The notes beneath the pieces are model-generated. The model searched no databases. It was not told the origin of the DNA and saw nothing but the letters and a program-made list of their open reading frames with translations. Shown here in pieces: positions 28,343-35,810 of a stretch of DNA of 64,000 bases; position 1 is the first letter of the stretch; every line of letters starts with the position of its first letter. Source of the stretch: Nitrospira sp. (lineage in GTDB: Bacteria; Nitrospirota; Nitrospiria; Nitrospirales; Nitrospiraceae); the NCBI GenBank assembly GCA_005116745.1, contig SWDS01000008.1, positions 50,499 through 114,498 of the forward strand, read 5' to 3'. A program made the translations under genes and the position numbers.

Positions 28343-28603
28343 AACAAATCGGTGCTCACCGAACCCCTTTCTCCAACAGCGGAAAACGAACAACAGTATC
28401 CGACCCCTTATATTCTTTCAGCCTACCCATGCGAAACCCAGACACGCCCATTTTTGTATTGATTTCAATATCAGACTGTCAGTATGTTATTGACAAGTGG
28501 CTGGGAAACCGCACGGGCATGTTACCTTGAGCCCAACGCTGGTTCTACCCTGTCGCAGATACGTAATCTTATCCCAACCCATTACAACCGAGAGGAAACC
28601 ATT

Positions 28604-28840
28604 ATGAAAAGCAAAGCGATTTTCTATCACGCGGGATGCCCTGTGTGCGTCGCAGCCGAGCAAAGCGTTGCCACCGCTCTGGATCCGTCGAAATATGACG
28701 TGGAACACGTCCATCTCGGCACAAGCAAAGAGCGCGTGAAAGAAGCCGAAGCTGCCGGTGTCAAGTCGGTTCCGGCTCTGGTGATGAATGGAGCGGCGTT
28801 TCACATTAACTTCGGCGCCGGCATTGAGGCATTGAGGTAA
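28604..28840 (+). CDS. Glutaredoxin/thioredoxin-like mini-protein (CPVC)
   Basis: A 78-residue protein with a thioredoxin-like layout: first strand AIFYH, active site GCPVCVAAEQ, a second strand and the cis-Pro segment SVPALVM. It has no signal peptide, so it should act in the cytoplasm as a small disulfide reductant. Length is near that of glutaredoxin. The RBS AGAGGAAA is 7 nt before the ATG. A terminator follows 30 bp after the stop. Confidence 0.85.
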   Translation: MKSKAIFYHAGCPVCVAAEQSVATALDPSKYDVEHVHLGTSKERVKEAEAAGVKSVPALVMNGAAFHINFGAGIEALR

Positions 28841-28870
28841 CCAGTTCTGCTAGCTAGCGGCACTAAGAGT

Positions 28871-28898
28871 AAGGGGCGTGCCTAACGGTACGCCCCTT
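28871..28898 (+). terminator. Rho-independent terminator
   Basis: A 9-bp stem (28871-28879 with 28890-28898) with a 10-nt loop, followed by a run of nine T residues. It ends the CPVC mini-protein transcript. Confidence 0.9.
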
Positions 28899-29260
28899 TT
28901 TTTTTGCGCCAAACGGGCGCGCTTAGCCCTCGAGGTGCGAACGTTGCATGCACTGTTGACTGCGGGGCAACGTTCGAGTCACTTTGCCACCTGTGAGATT
29001 GCCGCCTCGGGGGGTTCGGCCTGAACAATGCCAAGCATTTCGATTCCGCGCCTAGCGATGAGGGTCCGTACTTGACTGTGCACCCCACTCACGTGACGAC
29101 AGGATGCACGAATGCAATCCTCATGGGTCATGACTTGAGCTCACCTCTCAGGCACGCCGATCAACCTCGCCACCTTGGGAACAGGAAGTGCAAAATCAAG
29201 AACCGACCCCATTCTTCGGATCCTCATCGGATGTTGAACCAAAAAAAGGTGTGGCGATGA

Positions 29261-29413
29261 CTACTTCATCTCAACAGGTGGCGCAATCGGCTTTTCATCA
29301 TTGATTCCCACCCCATTCTTCTTCGGAGCAGGTTTGGATTGGCAACTTTTTACGAAATCTTCTGACTTCGCTCCTTTCTTCTTACCTCCAACACCACCAT
29401 TGCCAATACAGCT
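29261..29413 (-). pseudogene. C-terminal fragment of a small cysteine-containing protein
   Basis: A 50-codon open stretch on the minus strand ending at 29261 reads GKKKGAKSEDFVKSCQSKPAP and then a Pro/Lys-rich tail. A stop codon immediately precedes it (before SCIGNGG), and no start lies inside. Spacing of the two cysteines with Lys between recalls small exported PsiF-like proteins, but the match is weak. Most likely the tail of a lost gene. Confidence 0.3.
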
Positions 29414-29475
29414 CTATACATGAGTAGAGCTTAATGCATCTAGCTTGAAGATCTGTACGTCCCTAAACTAACGAG

Positions 29476-29616
29476 TTATTTCTTTGCTCCTTTTCCGGCG
29501 CTACCATCCCCTCCGCGCTTGAGTACGACCAGTTCCACGAAATGTGCCTGAAGAGCCTGAGAACTGAAGCCCCATCGGGGGAGATCAGTAGTTCCGAGGA
29601 GAAACAGTGAATCCAT
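29476..29616 (-). CDS. Possible 46-residue protein
   Basis: A short frame from ATG 29616 (MDSLFLLGTTDLPRWG) to TAA 29476, ending in RGGDGSAGKGAKK. AGGGAG lies 8 nt before the ATG, which is the main reason to list it. No recognised relatives; it may be another gene tail. Confidence 0.3.
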   Translation of the reverse strand: MDSLFLLGTTDLPRWGFSSQALQAHFVELVVLKRGGDGSAGKGAKK

Positions 29617-29867
29617 TTAGATACTCCCTGAATCGAAAAAGATTCACCCGGCAGGCTTCTATTTCTTCGGTAACAACACAATGTTTGGGAATTTACGTAG
29701 TTCTTGTGAACTCATCGTTGGTCCGTTCCTTGCTGAAAGGAACTCACATGAGGTTACACAGTTTCCTAATCGACTACCATCATGATCGATTGGACTTGTT
29801 CCAGTGCACATCTGGATTTCAGCGACGCTGATTGACGTCATATGACTTTCACCTTGAGGGGTGTTCG

Positions 29868-29942
29868 ATGCGCAGCTCACTGTGGTTGGACGTTGGTGGT
29901 TGGTTGCTCTTATTGCTCACAGTCACGCTGACAGCCCGGTGA
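29868..29942 (+). CDS. Possible 24-residue hydrophobic peptide
   Basis: The frame encodes MRSSLWLDVGGWLLLLLTV plus a short end, a strongly hydrophobic peptide, with GAGGGG 6 nt upstream. It ends 122 bp before the lipoprotein gene. It could be a small membrane peptide, a leader, or the signal sequence of a broken gene. Confidence 0.25.
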   Translation: MRSSLWLDVGGWLLLLLTVTLTAR

Positions 29943-30064
29943 ATTTCGGTGCTACACAACGCAGAAACGGGCAAGGTGATAAGTCAATAGTCATGCCGAA
30001 CACCAAGTTCTTTGGATATACAGTCAGGTCAATTGTCGTGAGTGACAAACAAAGGAGTCGCAAC

Positions 30065-31228
30065 ATGGGGGATGATGGCAATCGTTGGGTACTGAAACTG
30101 GTCTGCCTCGCACTAGCAGTTACCGCCACAGGATGCACCACCCCAGTGATTCTTCAACAGAGAGTGGTTGAAGTAGAGAAGATCGTCCTTAAAGACACCG
30201 CAGGCAATATTCGTTTTGAAGTTACCGTTAAGGAAGACGGCAGTCTTGTGCAAACGCTTCGAGACAAAAAAGGAAATGAACGAATCGCTCTCATGGTTGA
30301 TGCAGAAGGGGTAGCCAGACAGAGTTTATTTGGTGAGGATGGACAAAAGCGAGTGCATAGCTATGTTTTCCCTACTGACCATCCTCAATCCGCAGGAATG
30401 GCTGGGACAGACATTCTGAATAGAGAAGGCAAGATAGCACTTGAGTCCTATATCGATAGCGAACGGGTGACACGGCACATACTTCATGACGAGAATGAGA
30501 AAAGCGGTGTGCTTAGCTATGTTTTCCCAGCTGACCATCCCAAACTTCCAGGATGGACCGGGGCAGACATTCTAAATAAAGAAGGCAAGACTGCACTTCG
30601 GTCTGTTATTGATTCTCAACGAGTGGCACGACACCAATTGTTTAACGAAAATGGGGCAATCCGGATAGGGAGTTATGTCAACCCAACTGATCATCCCAAG
30701 ATGGCAGAATTAGCAGGGACAGAATGGATAAACGGTAATAGTGGAGCATGGATGCGCATAAACACAGCTAAAGATGGGGGGGCCTATCATGAGTTTATGG
30801 ACAAAGACAATAAAGAGCGCTTCTCGATGAACCTTTTCAACAGCGGGAGAGTTAACCAGCTTTTCAGCGACAGGAATGGCAAAGAGAGAATCTCACTGAA
30901 TGTTTACACTGGTGGCCTGGCTAATCAACTTTTCTTAGACGCAACAGGCGTCACGCGATCTATTACCTACACGAACCAAGATGGGTATGCTGGGTTTGAT
31001 TTGCTGGACTCGAAAGAAAATAGTCGGTTTCAGGCTATGACACTGCCAAACGGGAAGGTTGCCCAGAGTTTTATGGACAGAGAGAAAAATGTAAAAGCGT
31101 CAACGACGGTAACCAATGATGGCCAAGTCACTCACTATGTAGAGAAGGGTGCTCTAGAGACAATTTGGGATAATAGAGGCTGGATCATGTTGGGCATTGA
31201 GGCACTACGCAGCTATAACAACAAGTAG
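30065..31228 (+). CDS. Lipoprotein built of internal repeats, function unknown
   Basis: A 387-residue protein started at 30065, behind AAAGGAG. The signal peptide ends in a lipobox (VTATGC). Three tandem ~57-residue units follow (about residues 78-250), each with a sequence like SYVFPTDHP (SYVFPADHP, SYVNPTDHP), then G-x-D/E-ILN-x-EGK and an R-V-x-R-H/Q segment. The C-terminal half continues with ~25-residue units of the form D-x-x-G-x-x-R, consistent with a repetitive beta structure. It is probably surface- or periplasm-anchored. Composition is AT-richer than core genes. I do not recognise the family. Confidence 0.7.
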   Translation: MGDDGNRWVLKLVCLALAVTATGCTTPVILQQRVVEVEKIVLKDTAGNIRFEVTVKEDGSLVQTLRDKKGNERIALMVDAEGVARQSLFGEDGQKRVHSYVFPTDHPQSAGMAGTDILNREGKIALESYIDSERVTRHILHDENEKSGVLSYVFPADHPKLPGWTGADILNKEGKTALRSVIDSQRVARHQLFNENGAIRIGSYVNPTDHPKMAELAGTEWINGNSGAWMRINTAKDGGAYHEFMDKDNKERFSMNLFNSGRVNQLFSDRNGKERISLNVYTGGLANQLFLDATGVTRSITYTNQDGYAGFDLLDSKENSRFQAMTLPNGKVAQSFMDREKNVKASTTVTNDGQVTHYVEKGALETIWDNRGWIMLGIEALRSYNNK

Positions 31229-31364
31229 CGAGTGAGTCATACGGCAGTTCCTAATCTTAACAAAACTGCCACATGTCGAAGAAATTCAGGCTCAGATCTT
31301 GTATCGTGCATGTCTAGACAATACGGTTGGGCATGAGTAACGACCTGTGAAGTATAAGAACCAC

Positions 31365-31558
31365 TCACGCCGCCGGACGAACCTTGACGGTCAGACGAAC
31401 CGTCGCACCAAGGCGAGCGAGCATATCGATGAGCGCATCGGTGCTGAAGAGGTCGATACGCCCGCGGAGGAGATCACTGACGCGCGGTTGCGTCACGCCC
31501 AGAGCCTTGGCGGCTGTTCTTTGTTGAGGCCGCGAGCCGCGATAGGTTTCTGGATGTG
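31365..31558 (-). pseudogene. Decayed copy of the HTH antitoxin-like gene
   Basis: Nearly identical DNA to 33186-33380, the 3' two thirds of the intact XRE gene, over about 195 bp. A deletion near 31513-31519 (GCTGTTCTTTGTTG against GCAGCCTTCTGTTTG) shifts the frame, and the 5' third is replaced by the brnA end. No functional product is expected. Confidence 0.85.
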
Positions 31559-31569
31559 ATTCGTGAGCC

Positions 31570-31863
31570 CTATGCCGCGGGGGCCGCTGCTTTTTCCAAT
31601 AATTCGTGGATGAGCGTCTGATAGGGCTTTCTGCGTTTGGCAGCCATTTTTCGCAACTGACTCAAGAGCCGTGGTGAAAGGCGGATGGCAATCAGCTGTT
31701 TCGCCATTCCGCTGGACGGTCGTCCTACCCGGCGCGCACGTCGAAGCTCCTCGGGCGTAGAATCCGGGATATCCGAGAAATCAATCTGTGCGTCGGGTAT
31801 AGGCTTGGCGTTCCCGCCGACTCGCCGGCCGCGCGCTGATGATTCGGAACGTTTCTTTTTCAT
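31570..31863 (-). CDS. brnA: BrnA-type antitoxin
   Basis: A 97-residue protein with an acidic/Pro segment PDAQIDFSDIPDSTPEEL typical of BrnA and a C-terminal ribbon-helix-helix (IAIRLSPRLLSQLRKMAAKRRKPYQTLIHELLEKA). BrnA neutralizes BrnT and represses the operon. It overlaps the brnT 3' end by 83 bp, an unusually long overlap, and ends beside the decayed HTH copy. Confidence 0.85.
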   Translation of the reverse strand: MKKKRSESSARGRRVGGNAKPIPDAQIDFSDIPDSTPEELRRARRVGRPSSGMAKQLIAIRLSPRLLSQLRKMAAKRRKPYQTLIHELLEKAAAPAA

Positions 31864-32071
31864 ACTTCACCCCTCGTACGGTATACACCACGAGTAACAG
31901 CCGTTCGCTCACCGATCGACCGAGTCGTTTGAACCGGTGCTCTTGAGATGAATGTGCGGGGTCGTCCCAGTCGAGCCCGTTGCCATCGCCAAAGACAGTT
32001 GCCGCTTCTTCGAACGACACGCCATGCTTTTCAAAATTGGCGATCGCCTTCGGAACGTCCCAAGTAAACAC
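31781..32071 (-). CDS. brnT: BrnT-type toxin (ribonuclease)
   Basis: A 96-residue BrnT family protein: FTWDVPKAIANFEKHGVSFEEAATVF at the N-terminus, then RFKRLGRSVSERLLLVVYTVRG and ETFRIISARPASRRERQAY, with the conserved Arg and His residues. BrnT toxins fold like RelE and cleave RNA. The GTG start at 32071 has no Shine-Dalgarno; the putative promoter would start transcription about 1 nt upstream, suggesting a leaderless mRNA. First gene of the pair. Confidence 0.85.
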   Translation of the reverse strand: MFTWDVPKAIANFEKHGVSFEEAATVFGDGNGLDWDDPAHSSQEHRFKRLGRSVSERLLLVVYTVRGVKYEKETFRIISARPASRRERQAYTRRTD

Positions 32072-32107
32072 CCAACTGTATATACAGTAATTGACATCTC
32101 ATTACAA
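32072..32107 (-). promoter_or_regulatory. brnTA promoter with overlapping palindromic operator
   Basis: On the minus strand TTGTAA (32102-32107), a 17-bp spacer and TATATA (32079-32084) form a promoter. The perfect 14-bp palindrome ACTGTATATACAGT (32075-32088) covers the -10. This fits autorepression by BrnA or the BrnT/BrnA complex, which is known for the family; binding here is inferred. Confidence 0.5.
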
Positions 32108-32151
32108 TACAATCCACCTCACGTTACTACCTCCCCTGAGCACGAACCAAA

Positions 32152-32225
32152 CTATCCCGCCGCTTTTGTCGTGCGCCAGGCAACTACGGCAACGCTGAGG
32201 AGCAGGAGCGAGGCCAAGATGGGTA
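32152..32225 (-). pseudogene. Remnant of the MFS transporter C-terminus
   Basis: About 70 bp reads back as ILASLLLLSVAVVAWRTTKAAG, matching the end of the intact MFS pump at 35811 (ILASLMLLSAAMIAWRTTKAGG). Nothing of the rest of the gene is left. Confidence 0.7.
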
Positions 32226-32299
32226 TTGACGTATGTTTATGCCATTTCACGTCTGTCATGTTATGTTTTGCGACGTGCTTTGCGTATTGGGGGTGAACC

Positions 32300-32653
32300 A
32301 TGACTGTTTCTTGTGTTGTCATGAGCCTTCTTGGAGTGCTCGCTAGCACGGACGCGGTTTCATTTTTGCACCAGCTACAGCCAGCGCCACGCGGGATTGA
32401 GACGAAAATCGCAGCCGATCTTGATCAGAATAAGCCACTTGAAGTGCGCAGGACAAAGTCAGGACTCCGCTATTTTCTAGCCCCGCCTGCCCGATGCAGC
32501 TGTAATCTGCAAACACGTTACGTATGCAGTCAAGACTTTGTCGGCGAGTTACAGGCAGCACAAGAACGACAATCCACGCCTGAGCACTGTCCACCTCATG
32601 CTGGTTGTAGACCAGGAGAAACTCTGATCCACATCGAGTGCCCCAAGCCCTAG
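32300..32653 (+). CDS. Hypothetical protein, doubtful
   Basis: A 117-codon frame with GGGGGTG upstream of its ATG. It has a signal-like N-terminus (VSCVVMSLLGVLAST) and six cysteines in the second half (CSCNLQTRYVC, CPPHAGC). I recognise no family, and it sits among decayed genes, so it may be a relic or chance frame. Confidence 0.3.
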   Translation: MTVSCVVMSLLGVLASTDAVSFLHQLQPAPRGIETKIAADLDQNKPLEVRRTKSGLRYFLAPPARCSCNLQTRYVCSQDFVGELQAAQERQSTPEHCPPHAGCRPGETLIHIECPKP

Positions 32654-32808
32654 AATCTGTTGAGAGGACACTTAGGAGTCGAGAGCCTTTTCCACTCGTT
32701 ACACATCTCAAGCAACTCCTCACCGGACCGTACGATTGGACTTAGGTTTTTTGTGCAAGGCGGTATCGAGACGACATGAGACGACACGTCCGCATGCCTC
32801 AGGATGCC

Positions 32809-33127
32809 TTTATTCATGATCAGACAAATCGCTCACGTTCCGCCTGAGTTGGAACGCGACAGGTGGCCGATCGGCCCATCCACCGGTTCCTGTGCCGCGC
32901 CACAAAATCATAGACCACATCACGGAGAGAAGCGGGCACCAACATACAGAGGTAATACAGGGCCACCACCAAGAGAGCTGTCGGATCACCCTCAACGCCG
33001 CCGTGGACTTGGTCTAGACATAGCCCGCTTCCAGCAAGAGGAAGGTCTGATAGTCCGTGGCGGATAAATCCAGGTCACGGAGGATGCGTTGCGCCTACTC
33101 GGACTGGAGTGTCCCGAACTTGAGCTG
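32809..33127 (-). pseudogene. Decayed copy of the DCC-family redox gene
   Basis: About 320 bp closely follows the intact gene at 34273-34600, sharing blocks such as CATAGACCACATC, GAGGTAATACAGGG, GCTGTCGGATCACCCTCA and AGCAAGAGGAAGGTCTGATAGTC. Small deletions (for example in the GGGGCCACC run) and substitutions break the frame, and the N-terminal DGVCNWCN part is lost. Confidence 0.85.
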
Positions 33128-33185
33128 TCCGGGTCATAGCCCGGTGCCAGGCATGATTATCGACTTATATATTACAAGAGACAAC

Positions 33186-33482
33186 TCACGCCGCCGGACG
33201 AACCTTGACGGTCAGACGAACCGTCGCACCAAGGCGAGCCAGCATATCGATGAGCACATCGGTACTGAAGAGGTCGATACGCCCACGCAAGAGATCGCTG
33301 ATGCGCGGCTGAGTCACGCCCAGGGTCTTAGCGGCAGCCTTCTGTTTGAGGCCGCGAGCCAGGACAAGCTTCTGTATCTGGATCATGAGGTCCGCCCGGA
33401 CCAGTAAATGTTCGGCCTCCTCACGGCGAAACCCAAGGTCACAGAACACATTCCCAGTGGACGGGGTAATCTTTAGTTTCAT
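33186..33482 (-). CDS. XRE-family HTH protein, probable orphan antitoxin
   Basis: A 98-residue protein from ATG 33482 (CAGGAG upstream). The HTH lies at about residues 35-75 (LVLARGLKQKAAAKTLGVTQPRISDLLRG), then FSTDVLIDMLARLGATVRLTVK. This is the layout of HigA-like antitoxins whose toxin gene normally lies upstream. No toxin gene is present: the preceding 93 bp are non-coding and then a different TA pair begins. It may be an orphan regulator. A near-identical truncated copy lies at 31365-31558. Confidence 0.8.
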   Translation of the reverse strand: MKLKITPSTGNVFCDLGFRREEAEHLLVRADLMIQIQKLVLARGLKQKAAAKTLGVTQPRISDLLRGRIDLFSTDVLIDMLARLGATVRLTVKVRPAA

Positions 33483-33575
33483 CGAGTCGACAGCTCCTGA
33501 ATGAAAGCGACCGATATCTGGCATGTATAAAGGTAGGAAGCAGGAACTACTTGGCCGGCTCAAGAAGCCCTGCCA

Positions 33576-33818
33576 TTATGCGCTGACTTTGTCCGGCAAG
33601 CTAATCACGGGAATACTCACCCGCGCTCGCCCGACCTTGCCCGTCGCTGTACACCGATCCATGAGTCGAAGGACCGCAGGCTTTAAAAATGTCTCCCCAC
33701 ACTGACTGCACACCTCAGCCTGCACGTTCTTAAATAGAAACAGGCGTTTCCCCCACCGATGGACATGTTCGATCGTTTTTCGCTTCACCGGGGCTTTGCA
33801 GAACGGGCAGGACTTCAT
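33576..33818 (-). CDS. YgiT-type zinc-finger antitoxin (MqsA N-terminal-like)
   Basis: An 80-residue protein with two CxxC pairs, CPFC near the start and CSQC in the middle, as in the zinc-binding domain of MqsA/YgiT. The HTH domain of full MqsA is missing, which is normal for this short type. It starts inside the stop of the DUF4258 gene (4-bp overlap) and should be that toxin's antitoxin. Its tail is KVGRARVSIPVISLPDKVSA. Confidence 0.8.
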   Translation of the reverse strand: MKSCPFCKAPVKRKTIEHVHRWGKRLFLFKNVQAEVCSQCGETFLKPAVLRLMDRCTATGKVGRARVSIPVISLPDKVSA

Positions 33819-34132
33819 GATCGCCTCCCTTTTCTTTTGCGCCAGTTCGTCCACAGCTTCGAATCCGGCCGATAGATCGTGATCAGGATGGCCGTGTTCT
33901 CGTGAATCGACCACACAGCATGCAACGGCTCCTGTGATTCCGTAAAGGCTAGCACAAGTGCCGAATGCCCTCGTGGATCGTCCGGATAATCTTCAATGAT
34001 CTCGCTGGAGGTACTCGAATACGCCTGTTCAATTTCGTTGATCGTAATCTGGTCGGCATCACGCTCCTGTTCCGCATGCAACGTGACCCGATACCGGCCC
34101 TTTGTCAGGAGCATTCGCAGGCGTTCAAGCAC
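33815..34132 (-). CDS. DUF4258 protein, probable toxin
   Basis: A 105-residue protein with the DUF4258 pattern: RYRVTLHAEQERDADQITINEIEQA, then GHSALVLAF, HAVWSIHENTAILITIYRPD near the C-terminus. DUF4258 proteins paired with YgiT-type zinc fingers form putative toxin-antitoxin systems, thought to be RelE-like RNases. The GTG start lacks a clear RBS; the ATG six codons downstream is an alternative. Confidence 0.8.
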   Translation of the reverse strand: MLERLRMLLTKGRYRVTLHAEQERDADQITINEIEQAYSSTSSEIIEDYPDDPRGHSALVLAFTESQEPLHAVWSIHENTAILITIYRPDSKLWTNWRKRKGRRS

Positions 34133-34272
34133 GCGCCAACTTTACGCAAACTCACCGCAAAGTGCAATCGACTCGCCCACGAGGTACTCAATGAGGACCA
34201 TCTCTGCGCGGCACCCCCCCACAGACCACGCAACATGACACGTCCGCTATTTCAGCCTGCCTCTATGCATCA

Positions 34273-34707
34273 TCAGACAAATCGGTCACGTTCTGCCTGA
34301 GTCGGAACGCGACAGGTGGCTGCTTGCCCCATCCACCGATAGCGGTGACGCGCCACGAAGTCATAGACCACATCGCGGAGGGGGGCCGGCACCAGCACAC
34401 AGAGGTAATACAGGGGCCACCACCGGGAAAGCTGTCGGATCACCCTCAGCGCCGCAGTGGACTTGGTATAGACATGGCCCTCTTCTAGCAAGAGGAAGGT
34501 CTGATAGTCGGTGGAGGGCAAATGCAAGTCATGGAGGATGCATTGCGCCTGTTCAGACTGGAGCGTCCCGAACTTGAACTGCCCATCTGGATCATGAGCA
34601 ATCGCAAAGCCTACCCAGGCATTGCACCAATTGCAGACCCCGTCGAAGAGAATCAGTCGCTCGTACTTGGCCCATTCGTGCATGGAAGGATCAAGCTGGT
34701 CGTTCAT
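34273..34707 (-). CDS. DCC-family thiol-disulfide oxidoreductase (DUF393)
   Basis: A 144-residue protein with the family motif LILFDGVCNWCNAWV near the N-terminus (DxxC..C thiol pair) and the TKSTAALRVIRQLSRWWPLYYL and DVVYDFVARHRYRW segments seen throughout DUF393. Substrate unknown. The ATG at 34707 is preferred to the preceding TTG. It lies 39 bp after the outer-membrane protein gene on the same strand and may be co-transcribed with it. A decayed copy lies at 32809-33127. Confidence 0.85.
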   Translation of the reverse strand: MNDQLDPSMHEWAKYERLILFDGVCNWCNAWVGFAIAHDPDGQFKFGTLQSEQAQCILHDLHLPSTDYQTFLLLEEGHVYTKSTAALRVIRQLSRWWPLYYLCVLVPAPLRDVVYDFVARHRYRWMGQAATCRVPTQAERDRFV

Positions 34708-34745
34708 CAACCGCCTCGCGTAGAACCTTTTGACGAGAACCTGCT

Positions 34746-35531
34746 TCAGTACCGATACCCGATCGAGACCACGGCGAAGTGGAACCAGCCGAAGGCGAAC
34801 CGCTCACCGTTATCCACCCCGCCTTCAAACGTGCGATATCCCGCCGAGACAGACCAATGATCGGTGAGATCATGGCGGATCTTCGCGGCGGCATCGAAGG
34901 CACGCCCTTGCGGAGCCACGAGCCCGTCAACATCCACCACGGCCATCCAACGCGGCGCGAAGCGATATTCCGCATTCACGCTCAGCAGCGGCACGAAGCC
35001 GATGTTACTATCAGTGGCTGTCGAGCCGGCTTGCCTCAACTCCACTTTGGCGTCGCGAATGAAGGCCGTGGCGCCGGCACTCAACCGCCACATTGATGAT
35101 TCGTAGAAGAGATAGCGATAGGTCACTCGGTAGGAGTCAAACTTGTAGTCCGATTCCACGGGAGCACCGGGCGCAAAGCTGCCACCTGCGAACAACACCG
35201 GTGTGGCAAACGACCCGGCCCCGGAGAAGTCAAGCGGCTGATAGACAAAGCGAAGCGCATGCCGTCGGCCCGGGTGCCATGTCGCTTCCACCCGTCGTTG
35301 CACGATCGGGGTGCTGTCCTGAATGTCAGTAAGCGAGAAACGTGTCCCGACCGCTGAATCAGGAATGTGAATCTCGTTCCGACCCTGCCAGATCGCACCA
35401 GTTTCAAATTCGATCTGAAACCGTCGCGGGCTCGTCTCGGGATCAGCCGCTGCACACGGAGCCTCACTCCCGACAAGACAGGCGATGACTGCCGACACGG
35501 CAACAGCCCGTCTTACAGTGACTTTGAGCAT
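34746..35531 (-). CDS. Putative outer-membrane beta-barrel protein
   Basis: A 261-residue protein with a signal peptide (cleavage near CAAA, residue 29), alternating amphipathic strands with aromatic ends (ALRFVYQPLDF, SYRVTYRYLFY, WSVSAGYRTF) and a C-terminal strand FAVVSIGYRY ending in an aromatic residue, the signal for outer-membrane insertion. No specific family recognised; a small barrel of about 8-10 strands is likely. Confidence 0.75.
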   Translation of the reverse strand: MLKVTVRRAVAVSAVIACLVGSEAPCAAADPETSPRRFQIEFETGAIWQGRNEIHIPDSAVGTRFSLTDIQDSTPIVQRRVEATWHPGRRHALRFVYQPLDFSGAGSFATPVLFAGGSFAPGAPVESDYKFDSYRVTYRYLFYESSMWRLSAGATAFIRDAKVELRQAGSTATDSNIGFVPLLSVNAEYRFAPRWMAVVDVDGLVAPQGRAFDAAAKIRHDLTDHWSVSAGYRTFEGGVDNGERFAFGWFHFAVVSIGYRY

Positions 35532-35810
35532 AGGGAAGATCCTCCGTCGAATACCCGCATATACATTCCGTGCTCAGGCGATCACGCTATGGCAACAGTG
35601 GGGCTTCCGAGTCTCTGTTCATTATACTAACACCCCTCACTCTTCTTCCCACTCGGCTCCCAGAAGGTTGGAGCTCTATTCATGAACAGAGAGCGGGGAA
35701 CCGGAGATGCTGTTCAGCAAGGAGGTTATCGAGACCATGAGACCTGCGTTTTAATTCGATCGTCAGACACAGCACACAAATCGCACCCAGAATCGGCGCA
35801 AGCCGCTTGT

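Larger units (their letters stand above)
28906..30064. other. Gene-poor, AT-richer stretch with fragments
   Basis: About 1.16 kb without an intact ordinary gene, and visibly AT-richer than the rest of the window. It contains the remnant at 29261-29413, the 46-codon frame at 29476-29616 and the 24-codon hydrophobic peptide at 29868-29942 (separate entries). Together with the AT-rich lipoprotein gene after it, it suggests a foreign or relaxed segment. Confidence 0.45.

Noticed and set aside
31347..31559. Plus-strand 70-codon frame opposite the HTH remnant
   Set aside because: The DNA is explained as a decayed minus-strand copy of the XRE gene; the same antisense frame exists opposite the intact copy.
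32075..32088. ACTGTATATACAGT as a LexA (SOS) box
   Set aside because: The enterobacterial LexA box has ten bases between CTG and CAG; here there are six. Local autoregulation of brnTA is the simpler reading.
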